9,987 bases of DNA from Rhodospirillales bacterium (GTDB lineage Bacteria; Pseudomonadota; Alphaproteobacteria; Rhodospirillales; Casp-alpha2): contig JABJOR010000245.1 of assembly GCA_018664265.1 (NCBI GenBank), positions 1 to 9,987 on the forward strand, read 5' to 3'. Numbering within the stretch: position 1 is the first letter of the stretch; each line of letters begins with the position of its first letter. The notes below the pieces were generated by a model. That model saw only the letters and a list, made by a program, of their open reading frames with translations. It made no database searches and had not been told where the DNA came from. The translations under genes and the position numbers were made by a program. Shown one piece after another: positions 1-5,798 of the stretch.

Positions 1-17
1 GTCAGATCAGGTCGGAA

Positions 18-1349
18 CTAATACAGTTTACGCATACTGACTTGTCTTATGAGCTCATCCTTGCGTTGTTCAAGCTTGGATAGGTTCCGCTTAAAGCCAT
101 CCGTGTTCCCAACGATCCCTTCCGTCAAAGCATCATAAAGACGATCAATCTTCTCTTCCGTAGTACGCAATTCCCTACGGAGTTGTTTTTCTTCATCTTG
201 AAAGTCATCTGATTTCTTTGCATTTCGGCGAATGAGTTCCTCAAGGATAACTTTTAACCTGTCATGATTGAATAGCTGTTCTCCGAGGTGATCCAGGACC
301 AGATCATCTAACTTCGCCATAGGAATATTACGCCCTTCACACGCCGTCTTGCCCTCTGTCACACGCGAATTACATGTGTAATAGCGATAGCGTCCACCCT
401 TGCCAGTTCGAAGGGTCATACCCCCGCCGCAAGCCCCGCATTTTGCTATGCCAGTGAGCAACGTTGGCCCATTGACTACGCGAGGCGGTGTATTGGCTGG
501 GCGGCGCTGAGCCATTAAATTTTGAACCGTATTAAATGTTTCAGAGTTTATGATAACAGGCGTTTCAAACGCCACCCATTCACTCTGATTTTTTATCTTA
601 CGTGTTTTACTGCACTTTTTATTGAAATGATGGGTTCCCTTATAGGCAGTGCGCGTCAATGTCTGATGGATAAGACTTCCGTTAAAAAAGCGGTCTTTTC
701 GATAGCGAAGCCCTATAGAATTCAAAGCATCAGCAATTGCCCGTATCCCTTGCCCCGTTTGGCACATATCAAAAATTTGCTTAACAACTTTTTCTTCCAG
801 CACATCAATCTCAAGTTTCTTTTTTACGACATCACCTCTTTGTTCTACCGGGATGGTTTTATAGCCATAGGGCGGCACTGAGCCATTCCAAAAACCTTGC
901 CTGGCATTTTCCTTCATGCTCCGCAAAACGTGCTTGGCTGTTTCTTTACTTTGATACTCATCAAACAGATTTAATATTTGGCGAACCATATCGCCCATAG
1001 GATCATGTCCGATTTCCTGAGTAATCGAGTAAATCTCTACGCCATGTTTTGACAGTTTCCTGCGATAGAATTCAAATTGATATGCATCACGAAAGAAACG
1101 GGAAAAGCTGTGCACTATGACAACATCAAAGGGAGCATCTATTCTAGTAGCTTCATCAATCATTTTTTGGAAAGCAACGCGCTTGTCATCGGTTGCCGAT
1201 GCTCCGGGTTCAACGAATACCCCTGCGACATCCCAACCTTTAGCCTTGCAGTAGTTCTCGGCTTGGAGGCGTTGGTCTGGAATAGACAGGTCTTTTTCAG
1301 CCTGACGGGTTGTTGATACCCTGAGATACAATGCTGCCCTTTTACCCAT
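18..1349 (-). CDS. Large serine recombinase (site-specific integrase/resolvase family)
   Basis: This 443-residue protein is a large serine recombinase, which would integrate and excise the element by recombining att sites through a phosphoserine intermediate. The N-terminal resolvase domain (about 1-150) has the catalytic motif YLRVS with Ser12 and Arg10, and SRFFRD at 83-88. The recombinase domain follows, with the typical G-x5-PPYGY stretch at 152-163. A zinc ribbon is visible at Cys304/Cys307 and Cys326/Cys337, then a charged coiled-coil segment at about 380-437. It is the last gene of a leftward operon. AAGGAGG lies about 7 bases before the ATG, 21 bases after the 49-codon gene, which fixes the start. 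The C-terminus stops soon after the coiled coil and is on the short side for the family. Integrase genes usually lie beside an att site, so an element boundary may lie just left of the window. The family is clear; its att site and partners are not visible. Confidence 0.95.
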   Translation of the reverse strand: MGKRAALYLRVSTTRQAEKDLSIPDQRLQAENYCKAKGWDVAGVFVEPGASATDDKRVAFQKMIDEATRIDAPFDVVIVHSFSRFFRDAYQFEFYRRKLSKHGVEIYSITQEIGHDPMGDMVRQILNLFDEYQSKETAKHVLRSMKENARQGFWNGSVPPYGYKTIPVEQRGDVVKKKLEIDVLEEKVVKQIFDMCQTGQGIRAIADALNSIGLRYRKDRFFNGSLIHQTLTRTAYKGTHHFNKKCSKTRKIKNQSEWVAFETPVIINSETFNTVQNLMAQRRPANTPPRVVNGPTLLTGIAKCGACGGGMTLRTGKGGRYRYYTCNSRVTEGKTACEGRNIPMAKLDDLVLDHLGEQLFNHDRLKVILEELIRRNAKKSDDFQDEEKQLRRELRTTEEKIDRLYDALTEGIVGNTDGFKRNLSKLEQRKDELIRQVSMRKLY

Positions 1350-1370
1350 TCCAACGCCTCCTTACCAATT

Positions 1371-1520
1371 TTAACTATGCTGAACCATCGCCGTGATGAT
1401 GTCGAGCATATGCGTTTCTAACAAATCCATTTCCGCTTCAAGGACTGGCAATTCTTCTGACCAATCGTCTTTAACGCAAATTGCTGGTGTTTCAATCTTT
1501 TTAGATGTCTGACCGGGCAC
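1371..1520 (-). CDS. Small acidic protein, 49 residues, GTG start, unrecognised
   Basis: An open frame of 49 codons starting at GTG (1520) begins MPGQTSKKIE and ends ITAMVQHS. AAGGAGG lies about 10 bases upstream, and the stop is 21 bases before the recombinase start, so it fits the operon. The ATG four bases earlier gives only seven codons in another frame and is probably a decoy. The C-terminal half looks like an amphipathic acidic helix (LEAEMDLLETHMLDIITAMV). No family is recognised. Position directly before the recombinase would suit a small accessory factor, but this is only inference. Confidence 0.6.
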   Translation of the reverse strand: MPGQTSKKIETPAICVKDDWSEELPVLEAEMDLLETHMLDIITAMVQHS

Positions 1521-1562
1521 TCATGATAAACCTCCTTCCATGCCTAATTTTCCGGCCCATAC

Positions 1563-1757
1563 CTATCCAACCCGTGATCCACGATGCTTATTGATGAGAT
1601 CGTATACTTCCGTTTCCAATCCATTCCTGCCAAACTCATCAAGTACCAACTTTCTAAAGGCTTTGAACTGCGACTCGGGCAAAGCGGCCTCTGCCACCGT
1701 CAGTACCTTACTGACGTGGAGATTAACCAAACCAACGATGTCGCGTGGATCAATCAT
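1563..1757 (-). CDS. Small conserved-looking protein, 64 residues, in recombinase operon
   Basis: This 64-residue protein starts with an ATGA overlap on the stop codon of the initiator gene (TGA 1756-1754, ATG 1757-1755), a sign of translational coupling. The middle contains a helical stretch, LPESQFKAFRKLVLDEFGRN, with basic and aromatic residues; the rest is mixed charge. There is no signal peptide or membrane segment, so it is presumably cytosolic. I do not recognise a named family. Being encoded between a rolling-circle initiator and a recombinase, it could be an accessory DNA-processing or directionality factor, but nothing in the sequence proves that. Confidence 0.75.
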   Translation of the reverse strand: MIDPRDIVGLVNLHVSKVLTVAEAALPESQFKAFRKLVLDEFGRNGLETEVYDLINKHRGSRVG

Positions 1758-2848
1758 TGTCCGAGTTCAAATGCCTTTATCTTGCCCTCAACATCCGATT
1801 GCCATTGAACCGGATGGTGATGACGTTTCAAATCATGACTTAATTCTTCAAGAACCCGTTCCAAAGCGGGAATTGGCTCATTACCATTTTGAGCAAATCT
1901 CAGAACACCCAAACGTTTTAAATGTCCATAGATGGATTTCACGTTCTGATAGCGCATCCAATCAATGGGTTTTGATTCGTCTATTTCACAAATCAAACCC
2001 GTCCTTGGCATTGTTAGTATCTGATCCCTTAGGTCACACCATAGAGCATGATAGGGCCAACGAGATTTATTGCTGTCACTACCGGGCGTACGCAACGATG
2101 TATGGCCCGTGGCAAGCTCGTAGAGCAAATCGCCTTGAAGGTCTTTAAGGTTTTGCAGGGTGCGTATCCCTGCTCTCTTAAGGCGTTCTGTCCGCACTTG
2201 GAATTCGATACGCCATACATTATTTTGAGTACCCCATAACTCAAAGAACCACGCTTTATCGCTTTGCTGTTCAATCTCGGCAATCTTATCATAGACACGA
2301 ATAACAATATCACCTCTGCCAAACTGTATGGTTTGAACTGTATTATGCTCTTCCCATGTCGCTTTCTTCGTCGCACGAGAGATAAAATCACTTGGTTCAA
2401 AATCAACTTCTGGCAACTGGTAATCAAAAGCCCAATCTGCACGGGAAACGACTTCTGGCTTTAATGGATGGAAATTCATGGATTGGCACCAAGTCTCAAA
2501 CCGACCAGTAAGATTTTCCATGCCCTCTTTCCACAAGCCTTCGCTCTTATATTGAACGTGGCAGGATGGATGCATGTTCTCGCCAAGACGAACATCGAAA
2601 AACCGATTTGAAAGAACAAAAGTATAGGGAGAAGCGCCATAGGGTTTAAGGGCGAAGCGTTCTGATCCTATTGTGATATCGCCAAATCTTTGCTTTCGCT
2701 CATTCCCAGCTTTTTCTTTAAGGTATGCAAGTTGATCCCAATCAATATCACAACAAACTGTATCGAGGTAATATGATACATATAAACTGTCGATTCCCCG
2801 AAGCAGTAGTTTCGGCATGATTTTTTGAGTTTGCGAGCTATTGGACAT
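1754..2848 (-). CDS. Rolling-circle replication initiator / MobT-like relaxase (Rep_trans family)
   Basis: The protein (364 residues from this start) looks like a Rep_trans-family initiator. That family includes pT181-type plasmid Rep proteins, RstA-like phage initiators and MobT/NicK relaxases of ICEs. It would nick one strand of its origin through a tyrosine and start rolling-circle replication or transfer. Supporting motifs, numbered from the longest frame (first ATG at 2872, 372 residues), are RGIDSLYVSYY at 25-35, SRADWAFDY at 143-151, IRVYDK at 191-196 with Tyr194 as candidate nucleophile, and RIEFQVRTERLK at 221-232. I chose the ATG at 2848 because GAGG sits about 6 bases before it; the ATG at 2872 has no clear ribosome site. 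Either start overlaps the upstream MerR-like gene. The GC-rich hairpins at 3481-3718 are candidate targets. Whether it acts as replication initiator, relaxase or both cannot be told. No separate relaxase or coupling protein is visible. Confidence 0.75.
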   Translation of the reverse strand: MSNSSQTQKIMPKLLLRGIDSLYVSYYLDTVCCDIDWDQLAYLKEKAGNERKQRFGDITIGSERFALKPYGASPYTFVLSNRFFDVRLGENMHPSCHVQYKSEGLWKEGMENLTGRFETWCQSMNFHPLKPEVVSRADWAFDYQLPEVDFEPSDFISRATKKATWEEHNTVQTIQFGRGDIVIRVYDKIAEIEQQSDKAWFFELWGTQNNVWRIEFQVRTERLKRAGIRTLQNLKDLQGDLLYELATGHTSLRTPGSDSNKSRWPYHALWCDLRDQILTMPRTGLICEIDESKPIDWMRYQNVKSIYGHLKRLGVLRFAQNGNEPIPALERVLEELSHDLKRHHHPVQWQSDVEGKIKAFELGQ

Positions 2849-3377
2849 GAGGTTCCTCATCCTGGCCCGCATATTTATTCTTGAAAACCCGCTCCATAAC
2901 CTGGGTCATATTAATTAAAATTGAACAAGCTGACTCTGGGTCAGGTTTCTGATCTTCTACCGCATCCATCTCATCCCAGAATTTTGTTTTTGAGCCTGTA
3001 ATTTCTCCAGTTTCCGGGTTTGTGTCCCAAGAAACTTGCAAGAAAGCATTTTGGTCTGTCATAGAAGATGCTAAATATGGCTCCCCTTCCCAGACTTTAT
3101 ATAGTTCTTGAGCAACTGGTTTGAGGACACTTAAAGACGAGATACATTTACTTAGCTCTATCAAAATCCCAGAAATTTGTATTGTCGGTTCCTCTACATA
3201 GAAACGAGGAATGCCTTTGCCGGTGCTTTTTTCAGAGACCGTCTGAATAAGGTCATTCTGAGTCCAATGCCTAATTTGGCGCATTGTTCTGGAAACTCCT
3301 TCTTCAGTCTCACTGAACGAAACAATAGAAGCTATGTCCTTTAAGGTATAAACAACTTCGCCTGACTGAAATTTCAT
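2838..3377 (-). CDS. MerR-like winged-helix DNA-binding protein
   Basis: The first gene of the leftward operon encodes 179 residues. The N-terminus resembles the MerR winged helix: YTLKDIASIV (10-19) as the helix-turn-helix, TMRQIRHWTQNDLIQTV (31-47) matching the family's R-x-I-R-x-W pattern, and a wing at about 48-62 (GKGIPRFY). The remaining residues lack the cysteines of metal-sensing MerR proteins, and the C-terminus is acidic. The start at 3377 is the first ATG of the frame. A CATAAGACAT motif overlaps this start codon and recurs 44 bp upstream, with inverted relatives close by, so it probably represses or tunes its own operon. It overlaps the initiator gene, implying coupled expression of regulator and initiator. 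The DNA-binding fold is well supported; the autoregulation is inferred. Confidence 0.75.
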   Translation of the reverse strand: MKFQSGEVVYTLKDIASIVSFSETEEGVSRTMRQIRHWTQNDLIQTVSEKSTGKGIPRFYVEEPTIQISGILIELSKCISSLSVLKPVAQELYKVWEGEPYLASSMTDQNAFLQVSWDTNPETGEITGSKTKFWDEMDAVEDQKPDPESACSILINMTQVMERVFKNKYAGQDEEPHVQ

Positions 3378-3482
3378 AAGACATTGAGTCCCTTCAATGG
3401 ATTAAACATGAATTAACCCATAAGACATATAGTGTTTTATGTCAACGATTAAAAGACATGCCATGTTTATGTCGATGTCTTT
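3375..3482. promoter_or_regulatory. Cluster of ATAAGACAT-type repeats, candidate MerR-like operators
   Basis: CATAAGACAT occurs exactly at 3375-3384 and 3419-3428. The inverted form TTTATGTC occurs at 3436-3443 and 3466-3473, AAAGACATG at 3452-3460 and GATGTCTTT at 3474-3482. ACATG-C-CATGT at 3456-3466 is a perfect short palindrome. Six related copies within about 110 bp in both orientations, across the start of the MerR-like gene, suggest operators for that protein, or iteron-like sites for the initiator. Confidence 0.55.
3417..3445 (-). promoter_or_regulatory. Candidate promoter of the leftward mobility operon
   Basis: On the minus strand a perfect -35 hexamer, TTGACA, lies at 3445-3440. 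A 17-base spacer leads to a poor -10 (TATGGG, 3422-3417). The spacer contains the ATAAGACAT-type repeats, so a bound regulator would lie between or over the two hexamers. The weak -10 keeps confidence modest. Confidence 0.4.
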
Positions 3483-3546
3483 GGCGCACGTGCGTCACTG
3501 CATCAAGGCCAAGCCGGGCAAAGCCCGGTGGCTGCGCCAACCTTGA
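3481..3546. repeat. Nested GC-rich inverted repeats, candidate origin / transfer-origin structure
   Basis: Several perfect inverted repeats are packed here. TTGGCGCA (3481-3488) pairs with TGCGCCAA (3533-3540). CGCACGTGCG (3485-3494) is a 10-base palindrome. CCGGGC-AAA-GCCCGG (3514-3528) is a tight hairpin that extends by GCC/GGC (3508-3510 with 3530-3532). TCAAGG (3503-3508) pairs with CCTTGA (3541-3546) and crosses the outer pair, so alternative folds are possible. The region lies between the initiator operon and the cargo and encodes no protein. It is a candidate origin of replication or transfer; the role is inferred from structure and position. Confidence 0.5.
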
Positions 3547-3582
3547 CCCAGCGCCACTCATACGCAAGGGACTGGCATGGAA

Positions 3583-3613
3583 TTTCACGGTGTGAAAGCC
3601 CTTTACAGGGCCT
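3583..3613. repeat. Two adjacent small hairpins in the intergenic region
   Basis: TTTCAC-GGT-GTGAAA (3583-3597) is a perfect 6-bp hairpin, and GCCCT-TTAC-AGGGC (3598-3611) follows immediately, then CTTT. They could belong to a single-strand origin or act as weak transcription terminators between the divergent operons. The T run is too short to call a terminator with confidence. Confidence 0.4.
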
Positions 3614-3693
3614 TTCCTAAAAGTAGAGAAAAGCGCACACAGAGCAATCCCCCCTAGGCAGAGCTGCTTGTATCAACGACCATGTATTTTGAG

Positions 3694-3718
3694 CCCCCCG
3701 TGTTACTAATTACGGGGC
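3694..3718 (+). other. Candidate rolling-circle nick-site hairpin (double-strand origin or oriT)
   Basis: CCCCGT (3696-3701) and ACGGGG (3712-3717) form a 6-bp stem around the loop GTTACTAATT. The run of C on one arm, G on the other and a TACTAAT-like sequence before the G-rich arm recall, from memory, the nick hairpins of the pT181 and ICEBs1/Tn916 type, which Rep_trans/MobT proteins cut. It stands about 320 bp upstream of the initiator operon. No nick position can be proved from sequence alone. Confidence 0.45.
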
Positions 3719-3744
3719 AGGGCATCTACTAACCTGAATGTTCT

Positions 3745-3791
3745 ATTCATAAAGCATTCATAGAAGATAGTATAAAGTCATCTGATATATT
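3745..3791 (+). promoter_or_regulatory. Candidate response-regulator box and promoter of the glycine-rich/TCS operon
   Basis: ATTCATA occurs at 3745-3751 and again at 3756-3762, a 7-bp direct repeat with 11-bp periodicity, the layout typical of OmpR/PhoB-family response regulator sites. A -10-like TATATT lies at 3786-3791, and the position of a -35 (about 3763-3768) has no good hexamer. That is the pattern of an activator-dependent promoter. The gene 3821 starts 30 bases downstream. The likely binding protein is the regulator encoded at 5092-5781, which would make the circuit autoregulated. Confidence 0.45.
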
Positions 3792-3820
3792 ATCATCTTC
3801 CCAAACCATGCAGGCATCAT

Positions 3821-4237
3821 ATGGCGATGAAAACACATTCAAAACACACCGTTCAATCTCTTCCTGAAGAGGCTGATGCAGAAGCTCACACTAAAGTAAT
3901 GACACGCCGTTCGGCCTTATTAAAGCTAGGTCTCGGCAGTGCTATTGCCTATGTCACACCTGCTTTAGTATCTCTCAATACTGCTATCGCCAAATCTGGC
4001 GGCGGTGATAGTGGCGGTTCCGGTGGCGGTGGGGGTGATTCTGGCGGCGGCGGTGATAGTGGCGGGTCCGGTGGCGGTGGCGATGATTCTGACGGCAGTG
4101 GTGAGGATGATAACTCTGATGATACAACCGAAAAAAATTCAACAGAAGTAGAAGATGGAGACGGCACTCTTACCAACCAACGAGGTAATGAGGGTGGCAG
4201 ACAAGATGGTAACGGCGTTGGGGGCATCGGTCTCTAG
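3821..4237 (+). CDS. Glycine-rich exported protein with twin-arginine-like signal (paralogue 1)
   Basis: This 138-residue protein has a 28-residue polar N-terminus, then TRRSALLKLG (28-37) resembling the twin-arginine consensus, a hydrophobic stretch to about residue 54 and an AIA-K junction (cleavage predicted after Ala57). The mature part is almost entirely Gly, Ser and Asp (KSGGGDSGGSGG...), becoming acidic (EDDNSDD) and ending in a Gly/Asn/Arg tail. It would be secreted, or held by an uncleaved signal in the inner membrane. Residues 28-62 match the 7260-7727 protein at 22 of 35 positions. It heads a plus-strand operon, with the next gene starting 6 bases after its stop. A second ATG two codons in is possible; the ribosome site is weak for both. 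No catalytic domain is visible. Roles such as structural matrix, metal binder or modified-peptide substrate are speculation. Confidence 0.8.
   Translation: MAMKTHSKHTVQSLPEEADAEAHTKVMTRRSALLKLGLGSAIAYVTPALVSLNTAIAKSGGGDSGGSGGGGGDSGGGGDSGGSGGGGDDSDGSGEDDNSDDTTEKNSTEVEDGDGTLTNQRGNEGGRQDGNGVGGIGL
4004..4099 (+). repeat. 48-bp in-frame tandem repeat (two units) encoding Gly/Ser/Asp
   Basis: Two 48-bp units (4004-4051 and 4052-4099) share the opening GGTGATAGTGGCGG and encode a GDSGGSGGGG-type 16-residue module. The second unit is more acidic, with Gly changed to Asp at several codons. Slippage or unequal exchange probably built the glycine-rich domain. Confidence 0.6.
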
Positions 4238-4243
4238 AGATCA

Positions 4244-4705
4244 ATGAAAATACACATGACTAAAATATCAAAAAAAACCATAATCACAGTATTAGCAGCC
4301 CCCATCTTGATTCTAAATCTTGAAGGGTGCTTAAACACGAATCTGATACTCGACACGAAATCAGAGACACTGCACGATGCAGCAACAGAAGTTCCATCCG
4401 AACAGTATGGCGCTATTGCCTTTTCAACGACGACACAACGTTGGCATATTCGGTGGAATGTTTTTGATCCGCTGAGAGCCGAAAGTTTAGCCATCAAACA
4501 TTGCGGAGCTGATGATTGTTCAATCATTTTAAGGTTTGGGCCTGGACAGTGTGGAACATTTTCCCTCGGAAATGCCGGGGCACTAAGCACAGGTCTAGGC
4601 ACAACAAAAGAGGATACAGCCGCCAAGGCTTTGTCTGAATGCACGGCAACCAATCAACAGTGCAAAGTGGCACCCGTCCTTTGCAATGATGTAGCATCCG
4701 GCTAA
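4244..4705 (+). CDS. DUF4189-type lipoprotein
   Basis: This 153-residue protein begins with basic residues and a hydrophobic stretch ending in a lipobox, LEGC, with Cys29 as the predicted lipidated residue, so it is likely a membrane-anchored lipoprotein. The domain after about residue 48 matches the DUF4189 pattern as I know it: YGAIAFS...W near its start, a central C-G-x3-C, GQCGTFSLG, then TKEDTAAKALSEC and a last pair of cysteines. Six cysteines in this part would suit three disulfides in the periplasm. DUF4189 has no established biochemical role. Its start follows the glycine-rich gene by 6 bases and its stop precedes the PepSY gene by 3, so the three are probably co-transcribed. A start at the ATG four codons in is also possible. 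Family call is moderately firm; function unknown. Confidence 0.75.
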   Translation: MKIHMTKISKKTIITVLAAPILILNLEGCLNTNLILDTKSETLHDAATEVPSEQYGAIAFSTTTQRWHIRWNVFDPLRAESLAIKHCGADDCSIILRFGPGQCGTFSLGNAGALSTGLGTTKEDTAAKALSECTATNQQCKVAPVLCNDVASG

Positions 4706-4708
4706 TCC

Positions 4709-5089
4709 GTGGAACACACCTTCACAACTGTGGGAACAATAGCGAAATTTTATTGCGTTCGGATTTTATCAATCCATCTGATCGCTGTTATTGCTTTATG
4801 CCTCTTAACAGCACCAACATATGGGGATGATGATCAGGATTGGGCATTGGAAGCCGTTCAAGCAGGAAAAGCTGTTTCACTTGTAGAAATCATGAGATCC
4901 GTTGAACAGACATATAATGGGCGTGTCTATGAAGTAATTTTAGAGCACGGCGATGAAACGAATGCGCCTCCATTGTATCGAATCAATATTGTTTCAAGTG
5001 ATGGAAAATTAATGGAGATACTCATTGATACAGCAACGGGCGATCCTGTTGGCGTTGGTGGCCAGGGTATCGGAGAGGGGGCAAACTAA
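4709..5089 (+). CDS. Exported PepSY-domain protein linked to two-component system
   Basis: The 126-residue product has a hydrophobic segment at about 18-37 and a likely cleavage site near TYG-DDD (residue 39), so the mature part is periplasmic. The C-terminal half resembles a single PepSY domain: AVSLVEIMRSVEQTYNGRVY (55-74), then a strand rich in V/I/L, YRINIVSSDGKLMEILIDTATG (90-111), ending in a Gly-rich tail. PepSY proteins encoded next to a response regulator and kinase are common, and are thought to modulate the sensor or a periplasmic protease. The GTG at 4709 is three bases after the previous stop and is the first start in frame. A later start nearer the signal peptide is possible, and the ribosome site is weak. 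The regulator gene follows after two bases. Confidence 0.75.
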   Translation: MEHTFTTVGTIAKFYCVRILSIHLIAVIALCLLTAPTYGDDDQDWALEAVQAGKAVSLVEIMRSVEQTYNGRVYEVILEHGDETNAPPLYRINIVSSDGKLMEILIDTATGDPVGVGGQGIGEGAN

Positions 5090-5091
5090 GC

Positions 5092-5781
5092 ATGAAAATC
5101 CTGGTTGTTGAAGATGATAAAAAACTTTCTGATTTGTTGGTCAATATACTTGAAGCTGCCGGGTTTGTTTGCGATGTCGCTTATGATGGAATGACGGCTC
5201 ATGAATTGGGATTTACGGAGCATTATGACGCGGCTTTACTTGATCTTGGTTTGCCTGAACTAGATGGCATCAGCGTTTTGCAAGAATGGCGCGACGCAAA
5301 GCGTAACATGCCCGTCTTAATTCTAACGGCCAGAGGTCGGTGGTCTGAGAAACTAGCAGGGTTCAATGCAGGTGCAGATGACTATCTTACCAAGCCGTTT
5401 GAGGCAGAAGAAGTTGTCATTCGATTACGGGCGCTCATTCGCCGAAGCGCCGGGCATGCAAGCCCGGAACTAAAATATGGAGGTATCACCCTCGATACCA
5501 TGAGTGGTCGAGTAAGCAATGATGGCATTCCGTTAGTCCTGACGTCTCTTGAGTTCCGAATACTTTCATACTTCATGCACCATCCGAACAGGATCATTAG
5601 CCGAACAGAGTTTCTAGAACACGCATACGGATCGGATGCAGACCCGGATTCCAATGTCATTGATGTTATAATGGGCAGACTTCGCAAGAAATTAAATCAA
5701 TCCGTCATTTCCACGATCCGGGGTCAAGGATTTCGCTTTGACGCCCCGGATGAACAATCACACCATCAAACGAACACATAA
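5092..5781 (+). CDS. OmpR/PhoB-family response regulator
   Basis: The 229-residue protein has a receiver domain (1-115) and a C-terminal winged helix (about 125-222). Receiver residues are intact: Glu7/Asp8/Asp9 acidic pocket, Asp51 phosphoacceptor, Thr79, Tyr98 and Lys101 before PF. The effector domain shows YGGITLD, LTSLEFRILSYFMHHPNRIISR and a recognition region ending VIDVIMGRLRKKL, then the IRGQGFRF wing, as in PhoP/QseB-like regulators. Phosphorylated by the kinase 17 bases downstream, it should bind direct repeats at target promoters. The ATTCATA pair at 3745-3762 is the obvious candidate. GAGGGGG-type purines upstream of ATG 5092 support the start. Confidence 0.95.
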   Translation: MKILVVEDDKKLSDLLVNILEAAGFVCDVAYDGMTAHELGFTEHYDAALLDLGLPELDGISVLQEWRDAKRNMPVLILTARGRWSEKLAGFNAGADDYLTKPFEAEEVVIRLRALIRRSAGHASPELKYGGITLDTMSGRVSNDGIPLVLTSLEFRILSYFMHHPNRIISRTEFLEHAYGSDADPDSNVIDVIMGRLRKKLNQSVISTIRGQGFRFDAPDEQSHHQTNT

Positions 5782-5798
5782 CTGGATAGGTTGGCAAA

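Noticed and set aside
522..881. Plus-strand open frame of about 120 codons
   Set aside because: It lies wholly opposite the conserved zinc-ribbon and recombinase domains.
1501..1524. Seven-codon ATG frame (MSARSDI) after AAGGAGG, a possible leader peptide
   Set aside because: The overlapping GTG frame runs 49 codons to just before the recombinase gene, so the ATG is more likely incidental, though coupling cannot be excluded.
1540..2148. Plus-strand open frame of about 200 codons
   Set aside because: It lies opposite the well-supported initiator and 64-residue genes and shows no domain or ribosome site.
18..3377. Filamentous phage (inovirus) genome, since Rep_trans initiators occur there
   Set aside because: No Zot-like assembly ATPase, coat protein or adsorption protein is visible anywhere in the window.
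4004..4099. CRISPR-like or other regularly spaced repeat array
   Set aside because: The repeats are in-frame, contiguous and Gly/Ser/Asp-coding, with no spacers.
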